This document shows positions 26,128-38,936 of a stretch of DNA of 64,000 nucleotides, piece by piece. The notes below the pieces were generated by a model. It saw nothing but the letters and a program-made list of their open reading frames with translations. It had not been told where the DNA came from and ran no database searches. The translations under genes and the position numbers were made by a program. This DNA comes from Quercus robur (taxonomy: Eukaryota; Streptophyta; Magnoliopsida; Fagales; Fagaceae), in contig NC_065535.1 of the NCBI RefSeq assembly GCF_932294415.1, positions 8,283,001 through 8,347,000 of the forward strand, written 5' to 3'. Each line of letters begins with the position of its first letter. The first letter of the stretch is position 1.

Positions 26128-26395
26128 TTAAAAAAAATTGATGACATTGTTAAGGGGGGCAAAATGTAATTTTATTGAACAAATTACTAAAATTAGTACC
26201 TATTAATATTTTAATTTTAAAAAAAAAATTAGGGGGAGCCATTGCCCCCTAGTCAATATATAGATTTGTCCCTGCACATGGGATAATTATAAAAGAGTTT
26301 TGAGTACACGGGTATTTTTAAAACATTTGTTAATTGACCATTTTAATAAAGTTTTTATAACATTTTCATGAGAAAAGTTGTTAAAAAAATTATGA

Positions 26396-26490
26396 GTTTC
26401 AATTAGTTCAATTGATAAAGTATTTTATGGTTGAATAAAAGATATGGGGATCAATCTTCACCTATACCAAATTCTATATAAAAAAATAAA
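26396..26490 (+). mobile_element. tRNA-derived SINE, diverged copy
   Basis: TTTCAATTAGTTCAATTGAT (A-box-like) is followed by ATGGTTGAATAAAAGATATG and GGGATCAATCTTCACC (B-box-like), then an A-rich tail. Confidence 0.5.
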
Positions 26491-26541
26491 TAAATAAAAC
26501 TGTCAAAAAATTACTTTTTTTTTTTTTTAACCCATAAAAGT

Positions 26542-27302
26542 TGTAGGATTAAGGGTCTAAATTATATATTGGGCCTTGGCCGAGAGCGTGAGTGGTTCGA
26601 GGAGGAATGAACGGTAATGAACGGTTCAGGCTCAGGATTCAATGAGCAAGATACAAATGGGAAGGTTATCCGAGGAGGAATATTTCCTTGGATACGACAA
26701 GTACAGCTTAAATATGTATTCCAATGATCAGAGAGACCTTCCATGAAACTCCAATGATAGGGACGTGCATCATGAACATACGAGAATGAGCGGAACCTAA
26801 AAATATCTAAGGGAAAACTGTTACCATCGCATTGAATGCACTGCAGCTACTTTTCTGACCACATTTATGTGGAGAAGACATCTGAACTGTGCTGCCTTGG
26901 TTGCCACAACTCACAGAAAGCCAAATAGAGTGTCTGATGGGGCAAGTGCACAAATAAGGGCTCAGATTACCAACAAGTGTAGGATCAAGATAGTCCAAAG
27001 GGAGTTATATAATGTAAGAAACCCCCCATGAGGAAGGGATCGGAAAAATAGAAAGAGAACACTATAGCCATAAAAAATATACTTGTATTCAGTCTAGTTG
27101 ATTTATATAAAAACTTACCTCCTCGGACAATGAATTGATTCAGATTAGTGCTTCTTGCTCTTGTTTGATCATCATTTAAATTCATACTAGTTGTTGTCCA
27201 ATTCATTAGGGTCTAGTTCTTTGACCTTTGACCCACTCTCTACAAATTTATTGTACTAGACTCACTAGGCCAATATTCCATCCATTTTGGGTTTGGGTTG
27301 CA
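26542..27302 (+). mobile_element. diverged LTR related to the solo LTR at 41.1 kb
   Basis: Starts TGTAGGATTAAGGG and follows the 41141-41923 LTR block by block: TTGGGCCTTGG, CGAGGAGGAAT, CATTGAATGCACTGCAGC, TACTTTTCTGACCACATT, ACAACTCACAGAAAG, CAACAAGTGTAGGATC, GTTATATAATG (TATA position), CTCTACAAATTTATTGTAC. The 3' end is degraded, no clean target duplication is seen, and no internal retroelement genes adjoin it. Confidence 0.7.
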
Positions 27303-28550
27303 AAACGTATCTCTAAAAAAGTTTTGTAAAATATTTTTTAAACTAATACCTGAAGTTATTTATTAACTTTTCCCATTATAGAATACTAGAAGTATCATAA
27401 ATGTGTGTTATTCCTCTCAAGTAATAGTAGATTATACTTGTTAAGTTTATACTTTGTTTGTTTCAGCAATGATGTTTTTTAGAAAATGAGTTAATTTCCA
27501 AGAAGCATTTTTTATAAAATTATCTCATTTTCCAATGTTTGGTAGTAACATTAAATAAGTTGAAAAACAACCTCTTAACTTCTCTTATTTAGCTTGCTGT
27601 GAGATATAGTTGTTTTCCAAAAAAGTTTAATGGAAAATAGTATCTAAAAACAAGTCATACTTTTTATGTTGACTAAAGATGGTTTTCCTGTTACTTATCT
27701 TTTTTTATGCTACCAAACATTGGAAAACATGAAAAACTATATTTACACAAAGTTTTCCATTGAAACAAATAGAGCGTTATTGTGAAATCTACAATTCATA
27801 TAAAAAGAAAAATAATACATATTTATAATAATTTTGGAGTATTCTATAATTTTGTCATTATAAAATTATTGATGCTCATATTGATCATGGCTATGAAGTA
27901 AATGGTTGATGCATAGTTACATAAATGATTTGTTTTGTTAGACGGTAATTAAAAAATATATATATTTCATAATTTTTCAAGTATTTAAAATTTACACGTG
28001 ATTTATCATTTATGTTAAATTGTTAATAAAAACAACATCTCATATGAAAATGATACTCCATTAGCTAATCGCAAAAACACTTTTAAAAAAGTTTGTTTGT
28101 TTTTTTTTTGTTTTTTTGAGAAGGTTTAAAAAAAAAAAGTTTTGATCACAAGAAAAAATCATAAAAAAAATTACTATATCCCTTTTTTTTTTTTTTAATG
28201 TCTGAGATTTTCAGAGATTTTTTTGTCTAGACAAAGATGAACTCAAATATATCTAACTTCGGGGTACTGATGAATTTCTAAGCTGCTGGACCACCTTGTG
28301 AACGATGTTAGTGTTCTTGAGCCCAACATAAATAATAAACATTACTCTATAATATTTAAAAGATATAATAGATTGATGATGATTCCTTATCCTCAAACTT
28401 TATATAAAAAATTTGGGACAAAATAAACTACTAAACCCATTAAAGGATTCAAGATGCCAAATGAAGTTCCTTTCCTAACATATGAACTTGGAAAAGGAAC
28501 ACAAATTTCCTCCATTATCTTTTCTTGTTATCCAAACCAGAACAAACTTT
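27303..28550. other. intergenic with a probable MITE
   Basis: About 27455-27775 has weak inverted ends (TTTGTTTGTTTCAGCAATG and, outward from the right, CTCTATTTGTTTCAATGG), each followed by GGAAAA-type motifs. The remainder is AT-rich with A/T homopolymers. Confidence 0.4.
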
Positions 28551-28783
28551 GGCATGTGTGGGGACAATTTTTGCCTAGACCAAGTGTTGCACTTGTAGTC
28601 ATTTTTGGCTTGGAGAGTCCCACATTGGAAGGAAAGCCTTCCTCTTCATGCCATATAAGGGATGACCAATGGTGATTAGTCTGGCATGAAGAGGAAGGCT
28701 TTCCTTCCAATGTGGGACTCTCCAAGCCAAAAATGACTACAAGTGCAACACTTGGTTTAGGCAAAAATTGTCCCCATAGCATG
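28551..28783. repeat. near-perfect inverted repeat, arms about 100 bp, 28-bp loop
   Basis: Left arm 28551-28653 and right arm 28682-28783 are reverse complements except for one clear substitution (CCTAGACC versus CCTAAACC) and slight divergence at the outer ends. The arm contains GAGAGTCCCACATTGG, a motif often met in plant LTR ends. Transcription from either strand would give a long hairpin RNA. Open frames on both strands over it are mirror images and not genes. Confidence 0.9.
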
Positions 28784-29204
28784 CTAGGCGAATCTTCTTC
28801 TTTTGGTCGGGGTTTAATAAACTAGAATTTTTTTTTTTTTTTGGGTGAGAATTTTGATTAGTTAATTCATTATGAATTTAACTTATTTGCCCACTTTATA
28901 AAAATGGTAAAAGTTGTGAGCGATAAATAATTACTTTCACTTAAACACACCATTGATATAATTTTTATTTTTCACAACTCATTATCTCCCACTTGAATAA
29001 ATTGTAAAAAAGGTTACGTATCTTTTTTACAGTAACTTTATATCCTTTACTTTATGAGAAAAATTCTCAGTTGGATTATCTGTATTGTATTATCAAAAAA
29101 GAAACAAAACTAAAAGGATAAAAAATAAAAGAAGAAGAAGAAGGAGGTAAACAACCAAATTCTCAAGACAAGCAAGCCAACAAAGTGGGTTTTCTCCTCT
29201 TCTT

Positions 29205-29242
<38 letters not shown>

Positions 29243-29585
29243 TGGATAAATTAAACTTTTGGAAAGGGAATCATTGAAAGGTACTTTCCAACCCAGAAGA
29301 GTGTACCCATGTAGCATAAGTTTCACACAATTGATGGGTAGGTTCATTACCTAGATTACAAACTTGGTTTGGAACAATTCTTGTTCTAAATGGCAATGAA
29401 GAAGAACCTTAAGAAACAAGGGAAAGACGCAACAAAACTCATGAATACTTACTTCTTGGAGATTGAGTGTCTATTTGGCAAGAATTATTTTTGCCAATTT
29501 ATTTTACTATTCAGCTTATTTTTGCTATTATTCATGGGTCTCGCTGCACTTTTTGGTACTATTCATGGGTCTCACTGTACTATTT

Positions 29586-29773
29586 CGGGTCCGTTTGGAT
29601 ATAACTTATTTTTACTGAAACTGAAAATACTATAGTGAAATAATTTTTAAATGTGTAAATAGTGTTGTGGGACCCATTTTTGATGAAAAAGTTGTTGAAA
29701 AGTGTAATTTGTGAGACTCGTAAACAGTGCACGGGTGCACTGTTCATAATGGAAAAGTCAAATGTTGAGGCTG

Positions 29774-29822
<49 letters not shown>

Positions 29823-29876
29823 GAAACGTGAAAGAAAAAACACAAACGCAGCTTTCAGCCCAATCCAAACAGGCAC
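29586..29876 (+). mobile_element. Tourist-like MITE with 48-bp internal poly-A
   Basis: Ends GGGTCCGTTTGGATATAACT and (outward from the right) TGCCTGTTTGGATTGGGCTG. The interior reads ACTGAAACTGAAAATAC, AATTTTTAAATGTGTAAATAG, then GCACTGTTCATAATG, then 48 A at 29774-29821 and CACAAACGCAGC. Bases 29470-29585 are a partial second copy of the same family (CTATTCATGGGTCTC twice). Confidence 0.65.
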
Positions 29877-30782
29877 TCTTCAACTAATTTTTATCTTTAT
29901 TTACAATATTTTCAACAAAATTTTGTTAATTTCAACTAAATAAATTGTTCACAAACGGACTTGAGAGGGGTGAGTTAGGTTTGGTATCCGGTTAAACCTA
30001 CATCATAATCTTCAACATTTTCTTGCTACTTTGACCCTCTTTTCCCATTTATTTAAGCTGTTCCATCATAATAAAATTCTATAAAAAATAAAAATTACAG
30101 TCAACCATTTGTCTTGGAATGTGGTTGCTTACCGATATGAATTAGAATACAGCTCATCTAATCTAACTCAATTCAAATTCGGCTTCATGCACTATATTAT
30201 AATAAGGCTGATTAACATATCGACATGAAATATTTTACACTATAAAAAGTGGCCCAGTGGAGTAGGGGGTCCATGCTTCGAGATATATATAAATAGCCCC
30301 CACTGACTTTTTAAACCTTCACTTGATTATGCTGTATTTTTGCCTCAATTATTTTTACCTAATCCCTTCCAAAATTTTGAGGCCTATTTGGTTTGTATAT
30401 TTAAACACATGTTTTTAATTTTTAAATAATATTATACGTTTTTTTACTTACATATATTTTCAAAAAAACTAAAAACTGTTGTTTAAATACACGTGCCAAA
30501 CTGGCCCTGAATGTTTTTGGTTATAATATTTATTAATCTATTGGATCCCATTATTATCATATTATTATTATTTTTTTTTTTGGGTTTTCATCTTAAACTA
30601 TGGGACATTTGTACTTTGCACTCCAATAAAATAACACCCACTTATCCAATTGGAAGGTTTAAATTAATGCAGTCATATGACCTTCGTAAAAAATTATATT
30701 GGTGGAAAGATCAAAGATGTCACAGCTCATCCCAAGATGTAACTAATTCATTTTTTTTTAATTAAAAAAAGAAGGTCTACAC

Positions 30783-30982
30783 TGAGATTTGGGCTAATGT
30801 GAAATAGGATTTAAGACATTTCAAAACTAATTAATTTGGTCCGTAAACCCAATTTAGTCCTTAAGAGAGAAGAGAAAAATGACTAATCGGCCTAAAAGTA
30901 TTTAGAAACTAAGCTGGATTTAAGAACCAAATTAATTAGTTTTGTAATATTTTGAACTTTGTTGGTATTAACCCAAATCTCA
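30783..30982. mobile_element. MITE-like inverted-repeat element, 200 bp
   Basis: TGAGATTTGGGCTAATGTG at the left matches outward TGAGATTTGGGTTAATACC at the right. Internally AAAACTAATTAATTTGGTC is mirrored by ACCAAATTAATTAGTTTTG, so almost the whole element can fold back. Target duplication not resolved. Confidence 0.6.
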
Positions 30983-33049
30983 AAATAAGTTAAAGGAATT
31001 TACCCAAAAAAAAAAAAAAAATCTCGATAACACTTTTTTTTTTTTTATAAGAACCATGGGATAACACTTAAAAGCTCATTATGTTTAGGCAAGAAATACA
31101 AGGTTTAAATGATTCTCTCAAGATTGTTTGGGGCCAGAGAATTCGTGCTAGTGTACAGGGCTTGAAAAATTATGAATGAAGTAATAGTTAATCACTATTT
31201 TAAGTTTTTAACACCTACACAACATGTACATCCCCTAAATTTTGCTGACTTTGTAATCATGTATGCATGTTTTAATAAAAGATATCACTAAAAATTCAAA
31301 CCCCAAATTCGAAATCACTGTCCTTTATTAAAGCCAGGAGGGTTTTTTTTCAAGATTGTATCTTAATTAAATCACATATAGTAGGGTCACAGTCTCACAG
31401 ACGTGTCCATAATCATTTTCAAACATAGGTAAAATAGGGGAAGAAAATTTAACAGGAATTTAAGGCCTTAAAACAGAGTTAGTAAATTCCAACCAAATAT
31501 GCTAATAAATACAGGTTTTCAATTATCTAGCCAGCCTTTCTTGATGTTAACATGCATTAAATTTTGGATGAAATAATTGCATCCCTATTAAAGCTTGTAG
31601 CTCAAGTTAGTAGATATGAACAAAATTTCCTCCATTTTGGGCAAAGAAATTGAAAATTTTATCATGCTTTGCTTTTAAGAAATAATGGGAATGTAATTTG
31701 ATAATACAGGAAATTGAAGATGCCTCTCTTTATGAAATAAAGAGCAGAAAAGAACACCACCAGGCTCCAAAACACTACATGTTTAGTTAAGCTTTGGAGT
31801 TAATTTGAAGCAAATAGGTAGCAATGGTCACTGAATAAGACATCTAACATGTATGTTAGTTAATTAATCACAGTGTGGTCACTGGTCAGCATATAATTGT
31901 GACATCGACAAAAGCATGTTTGAACTTTTTCTAGGCATGGTTGCATTCAGAAAAGGACCTAGGGTCACTCATCAATGGGTAAATTTCCCCCCAAAAAAAA
32001 ATTGCATGGTAATAAGAGTTGTTATAGAAAATAATGCAGATTATGAACAATAATACATCAATTTTTTTTTTCTCCACAATGATGAGTAGAACAATAATCT
32101 AGTCCTTATTTAAGAGGCATCTATAATTTCTTGTGTTGACCCTCTTTCACTGGTCGTAAAATCCTTACAAAAATTTCATTGAACTACGTACCTTATTCTT
32201 TTTTCAATGGTAGACTTTAGAGGATATATAAAATAATCACATTGAAAGTGTAAATGGAATAATGCATGTGCACGATTTATGCACTATTTTCATATTCATT
32301 CTTGCTAAATTAGTTGGGTCGTTGAACAAATCCTTGAGGCTTCAAAGTTCAAACCATGGATTAAACATTTTAATTGGAACATAGCTATTAGCTAGCTCCA
32401 TTGTTATATTGTCACTTTCTTGAAAGAAGGTTAGGTCATATATTCGAAATTGGATCTAAGATTTTACTATTTTTTTTCTCTTTGCATTCTTAATTATAAT
32501 GTAAAGTTGGTGGGATGGGAAAAAGTTTGTCATGCGAGAAAAGCTTTCACAAGTTGGACCTTCCAACCATAATTGAAGTACTCATTTTTTATATTGATTT
32601 GGTACTCGTATTTAAATTTTGGATAGAGATGGCGGGTTTGACATCTTTTTTTTTGGGGGGGTAATTTAGCAATTAGGTTGCCTAACACCATCATTGATTT
32701 GTGTTTTTTTTTTTTCTTTGTAAAATACTAGTTCTCACTCTAGGTAAAATCAACCAATGATGTCTGCGTAATTGAATTTCGTGGTACGGCGTTTACAATG
32801 TATGCAGCAAATGGTATTATATTTATATGGTGGCCTACGTCATACTTTGTGCAATTCATAATACCATCATTTCGTCTTTGTAATTTTTAATTGTAACCTG
32901 ATAATAAGGAAGCTGAATTATTAAGGGAAACAATAAAATATTTCGTTTTTAATTGGGATAAAACTTGGGTATAGAACCTTAGATTCAACTAGTAAATTCA
33001 AACATAAGGTTTTATATTGAGTTTAATTGTTCTAATAACATTGGTTGCA

Positions 33050-33445
33050 CTGTATTGATCAATACAATCATGAGTTGGACTACGTGGAGCTTGATTTTGC
33101 GTTTGATTTAGTTTATGATCCAACCCAACTTGAAAGCATTGTTGTTTTAAATGAGATATTTTGTGAGGCTTAGTCTATGAAGTGGAGGTTTTTACCGACC
33201 CATTGTTAAGGGTATTTATATTTTTTACCATAGAATTAGGATTTGTTGTATTGTTGTACTTTAGCGCTCTTTATATCTTTCTCCTTAGCAAAGTGAAAAT
33301 TGTTGTAACTCTTTGGATATAGATATATTGCTGAATCACGTAAATTTATGAGTTGTGTGATTGTTTTTTTGAGCAATTTTTCTCTACTTTCGCATCTCAT
33401 AGGTCTGTTCTAGGAGTTAGGTTAAATTTCTAACATCATGCACTT
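33050..33445 (+). mobile_element. LTR-like fragment, copia style
   Basis: Contains GTGGAGCTTGATTTTGCG, GAGATATTTTGTGAGGCTTAG, ATGAAGTGGAGG, TTGCTGAATCACGTAAATTT and TTCTCTACTTTCGCATCTC in the same order as the copy at 44.6-45.0 kb. Boundaries are approximate; no internal coding part is present. Confidence 0.45.
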
Positions 33446-36261
33446 AAGTTTAACTGAGAAATCTAAGATGCCAACAGCTAAGAGACAAAATTGAAGAAGA
33501 AGAAGAAGTTGGAATACTGTTTTTTATATGGACTATATGATGCACACTGCCGTGAAGCAATGAAATAACATGAGTTGATGTACTTCTGCACAGTTTGACA
33601 AGCCAAAAGATGCAAGCAAGAGCTAAGAACAGTTGATCAATTCAGGAAACGATAAGACATGGTATTACTTATTAGAATTCTTACCAAAAAAACTTATTAG
33701 AATGAAATTGGAAAAGGCAATTGCCTATTGGGATTTGGTCATTCGTATGAAACTCATTTTGTAGGTATATGCTAACTATCAATTCTTTGATTGCCACCAA
33801 TACTTCTTTACTTTTGTTAATCACTAAAAAAACAAAAAGTGGGAATATGAGTCACACGTATGGGTTAGCCTAGCCACATGAGAAAGAGTGGTCCCAAATC
33901 CCAATTTAAAGCTGATTAGTGAAAGAAATATGGCTTTGATTACAATCCTCAAAGAGAAAACTTAGCAATTAGGATTTGCCTGCACTCATAATCACAAAGC
34001 AAGATTAAGATATGTATTTTGGTTAGGTTCCACTCAATCACATAATATTAGTTTGCCTTTTTTCTTCATTTTATGATTAGGCATAGTTTGCTTAATTAAA
34101 TATGACAAAACAAAGTGAGATCAGACCCTTGCCAAATTGAAGAAATTTAGGTACAGAACAGAAATAGAAGTTGACATGAGCTATGTTGCTTTTGTTACTA
34201 CTAGCTAAATCTCACTAAAATCTGTGTTGCACCAACAAAGAAAAGTGAATCGGTGCAGGCTTTATTTCTATGCAATGTTTTATAACCATAACTGCCATCT
34301 CATTTGTTTTGCCTAACTCTCTCCACTGAGTAGCTTTCACGTTTAGATCTGTAATGCATATGATATGATACCGTGGTGGTGCCACTCCTTTTTTTTTTTT
34401 TTTTAGTTATAAGTTATAACGAAGAAGGGAGGGAGAATTTGAACCCTATATATCTCTTTTAGAAACCTCAAGAGGTACAAATGCACAGCTTAGCCAATAT
34501 AAATTGATAGGCCTCTGTTTTTTCAAATCTCAAAATATACTTCTGTAATTTCTATATATCCTAGTGTCACGAAAAATTTCTAAATTTTTTTAGAAGGTTT
34601 GTTTCTTTGTTTTTATTTTATTTTTTTATTTTTAATTTGATAGTTAGGAGAGATAGTATTTGAATTTTAAATGTCTTTCTTAGAGATACCAAAATATGTT
34701 AATAGAGTTACAAGGCTTTTGATGTAGAAGATTATTATTATTTATGAAAAGATTAAAAAAAAAATTTGTTAACATGTGTTTTAAATGCATTTTTTTTTTT
34801 AGAAACAAACAAATACACACAACATTAAATTAAAGATATATTAGTTTAATGTTCTATTATTTGATTGCGTTTACTTAAAAAAAAAAAAAAAAAAAACTCA
34901 AAATGAATATAGAAGAAAAGTAACTATAACAAAGAGAAATGCTAACAGGTGCATCAATGACAATAATCTTGATTTTGTATGTGCATCAATGATTCACTCA
35001 AAAAAGACATCAACCTTAAATTTGCTTTTGCACAAATGAATTGTTAATGCCTTAATGGGTGTAACTTTTTTATTTCAAAAAGAAGGTGCAGTAATTGAAC
35101 GTTTAATACTATTTATTAATAACAAGAAGAAAGAGAGTGGGAAGAGGAAGAAATAACGATAAGGAGTAATGGATAATAACTCAATCATTTATAGCAAACA
35201 TTTAATGAATTTACCAATTCTTTTTACTCTGGTTTCAACTTTCAAGAATATTTTCCTCCGAGTCAAGGATTTTGATCATTGCTCATGGATTGGGCTTATC
35301 CCTTAAATAGATTCATAGTACGACCCAAATACGTGTATATATCAATAATATCATCAAGGATTAGCTATGTCTTTGCCGACATAAACACAGTGAATCCATG
35401 AAATAAAAGCAGTACTATTGCAACCAGGACATAAATGTTGGTCTTTGGCTGTGTAGGATAATAGGACAGAATTCATTTGGATTCCAACTAGGACAATAAT
35501 TTAGACATGAACTTTAACGGAATGGAGCACAACCAATAGAACTGTCATTGGAGTTTGTGCAGGGCACTCGAGAGAACCGTTGGATGAAGGATTTTAGTTA
35601 GCTTATGTTTTTGGTGTTCAACGCATCAGTGCATTAGATATGTTGAGATTTGAATACTTCAAAAATTGGATATATGTCCGAATCCCATTGTATTCAGTGC
35701 ATTTTTGCACCAGATATATGATGTGTTCATCATAGAAAGTGTGAGTGGTATGGTTGGATAAATAGTCAAGTTTCACACGTTAAACACTAATAACTATAAT
35801 GAACAATTAATATAACATAATTAGTTTAAACTCATTAATTTGAGCTTTTGGATTAATAAGTGTTCCTATATATTATATTAACCTCTCAATTGGAGTCTTT
35901 CAACAAATGATAACAAAGCCAATAATTTAAGAGCAAGTGTTCATTAGTTTGATTGTTAAGAAAAAAGACTTAAGTTCAAAGATGAGACTAACCAAAGTGC
36001 CACAAGTGGTTTGGTAAAAGTCTCACACAAAACGTGATAGATTTGTTGTAATATTCAGATGTGAATGATGTGATTGGTTAAGTAGATAAATCCCACTCAT
36101 CAACCAACCAAGCAGACTAGTTTAGGGCACACCAAAAAAAACCCAACTTTAGGGCATGTTTCTCTCCAAAGAACATGCTCACATCCCTCCTTATAAAAAC
36201 CCATCTGTTTTTTTTTGGCAAGTTATGCCATTTTTTCGCTAATCAATGTTATTCTAAAGAT

Positions 36262-36385
36262 TTTTTTTTTGAAAGAGTTTCAACTTATGACATCTACTCC
36301 TAATAATAATTCATTATCATCAGACCAAGATACTAATCAGTTTCTGGTATAGGCATGGATTGAACTCCAAATCTCTTCAAAGTAT
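36262..36385 (-). mobile_element. tRNA-derived SINE fragment
   Basis: On the minus strand it reads GAGATTTGGAGTTCAATCCA, TGCCTATACCAGAAACTGAT and TAGATGTCATAAGTTGAAAC, like the 25.5-kb copy and the 3' half of the 52.1-kb SINE. Confidence 0.5.
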
Positions 36386-38506
36386 TATTGTGATCGATTT
36401 AATCATATGAATATCTTTGACTTACCCTAAACTAAATCGGTCCAAGTTGCACTAAGGGTTTATCTCTTTTTTGCAGATAGGGCAATAATTCGTCATAGAT
36501 TATTTTGTTTGATTGACCAAGGCATTCCCATTGCGATTCCATCCATTACTTTTATTCTACCCACCCACTATTATAGTGCACTATCAGAGTTATAAGTAGG
36601 GTGATGTTATAGAACATTGTGTACAAAATTTGTTAATTGCTTTTTTGATTTGTGTTTTAAAAGATTAATTCATTTATAATGGTTTATACATTAAAGTTTA
36701 TAATAATTTTAGCTTTTTCTGTTATAGACTATAAATTCCGTAGTAATGCATATATATAAAAGTGTTAGAGATAAAGAGAGAGAGAGATTCAAATCCTTAT
36801 CAAATGCTGCTGAGGTTAGATTCTCCAACATCAATGCTTTCAAAAATGTTTATAGCTGTATAAATCAAAAGTCAAGGATTAAGATTATTATCAACTTCTC
36901 CTCCTCAAAAAAAAAAAAAAAAAGACTATTATCAACTACTTATAATGGAGCCCACCTACTAAAGTAATGCGATCGTAACAATGTAACCACATAATGTATA
37001 TACTACAATCATACTCCAACCAAATTTAAACTTCAATTTTTTCGTTTGGTAATCAAATTCATGAAGAAAATTGTAATTATAAAATGGTCCAAGTCAAGGG
37101 TGGAGAAGAAAATGATTTAGGATCTAGATGGAACCCACTGAAACAACGGACCAATTGCGAAGAAGACAAGGGAAATTATATTTAGTGATTAGTTTGATTA
37201 CTCCACAAGAGCTTTACTAGAATGGTAGATTTGCATAGAGAATGGTTAGGCAAATTAGTTGGACAACCTCATTGACCTATATGTCTATGCTTATGCTGTT
37301 ATGCAAGCAATTTCCTCTTACCTTGTTGAGAATTGGTTGGGTTACCTTTGTATTTTTATTTTTATTTTTTTTGGGTAAAGTTTTAAATACATTAGATAGC
37401 TCCCATGCCAAGAACTTTGAATGAGTGTCGGGTATTTTGTGAGAAATGTTCAAATGTTTCCTTTTCTCACGCCCTATTTTATTCTACAAACTTCAAATAA
37501 ATTCTTATATATAATAGACGTCAATTTTGAGTACTAATTTAGTATTTTGAGAATAATACTTGGTCTCATCGCATAATTGGTATATGGATTCGGTACTCCA
37601 GTTAACGGATATTATTAGAGTATTTGTTAAAAGATTTTTTTAGAAAAGTCTTGATCTTACTTTTATGAGAAATATAAAAAATTGTCAAAAAATTAATTAT
37701 TTTTTTCATAAAAAATTTTAAAAAATATTTCTTAAGTCAATGCCCTAATTCAATTACAGTAGTGTGAATTCAGCAGCTGCCATTGTCATTATGCTCATTC
37801 TATCACACAAGCCACTATAGGTTCGGGTAAGAAAGTTTTTTTTTTTTTGTTTTGTAAATAAAAATTATTTGACTATATGCAAATGGACCATTGTATGTAG
37901 CTAGCTTTTTTCACGAGGCTTTGATAGCAACGAGTATCACATCTGAGTGGGCCACAATTAAAAAAAAAAAAAAAAAGTGGGCCACAATTGGTTGTGGATA
38001 TTAATCTAGCTATGAAGTAGGGTGGGTACCAAACAGCTTAATGATTTTCTCTTATTACTCAATATGTATGGCCTACAACATGGGGAAAACAAAATTATAT
38101 GGCCAGAGTAGAGATGGAATATCTTTTTCCCTAGATAGATAGAGAGAAATTAGTTATATTATATTTTTTTTCCTTGCAAAATAAGCAGAGTGGAAAAGTT
38201 ATTTAGAGTTGCACTTTTTTGTTTGTTGCTAACCTTTAGAAAAAAAATGTTATTGTGGATAAGTTATGGGGAAACTCAATGGTTTTTCTACTTGAAACAA
38301 TGAACTGAAAAGAAAGTTTGGATCAAAGTGATACTAGATTATTGGTCTTTTTAATTGATAGACCCATTAATTTTTTTTAAAAAAACTCACATTGGGCTTA
38401 CTTCTGGATATATAACATGCCTATTTGTTCTGTTGGATGTGAACGTGAAGTTTCCATTAAAAAAAAAAAAAAAGTTGGGATGAGGGATTTGAACTCTAAG
38501 GATATG

Positions 38507-38896
38507 TTTAGTAACAATTTTTATTTTCTATTTTCAAAATTTTGTTTTTAGGAATATAAATAAAAAACAATTTTCTTGTATTTTTTAAATAAAAAACATG
38601 TTTGGTTAGCTGAAATAAAAAAAAAAAGTTTTTTAAAGGAAAAAATAGAAAATATTAAAATATGTTGTTATTAGGTTTGAACTCTAATGCTAACTCATTA
38701 AATAAGATAGATTTATTAAGGGTCTGTTTGGATTGAACTTATTGTTGCTGAAACTGAAAACTGAAAACACTGTAGCAAAATAATTTTTAAATGTGTGTAT
38801 AGTATCGTACGACTCATTTTTAATATTTTTTTAGTCTATGAACAGTGATAAACAGTGTTCAACAGTGCTGCTGTCCCCTAAAAGTAACGCCTGCAG

Positions 38897-38936
<40 letters not shown>

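Larger units (their letters stand above)
21960..26541. other. 5' flank of the M8 protease gene and gene-free repeat-rich DNA
   Basis: Just upstream of the protease start lie GA microsatellites (22148-22167 and 22371-22397), probably 5' UTR or proximal promoter on the minus strand. Beyond the 22.7-23.35 kb MITE the DNA is AT-rich, with AAT repeats (23982-24000, 24202-24222), a long A-run (24668-24696) and an AT microsatellite near 25440-25461. No gene was recognised. Confidence 0.5.

Noticed and set aside
28454-28782. Open frames on both strands with identical peptide segments
   Set aside because: They are the two arms of the hairpin read in opposite directions.
29774-29821. A48 run read as a retroposon tail
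   Set aside because: Sequence on both sides belongs to one inverted-repeat MITE, so the run is internal.
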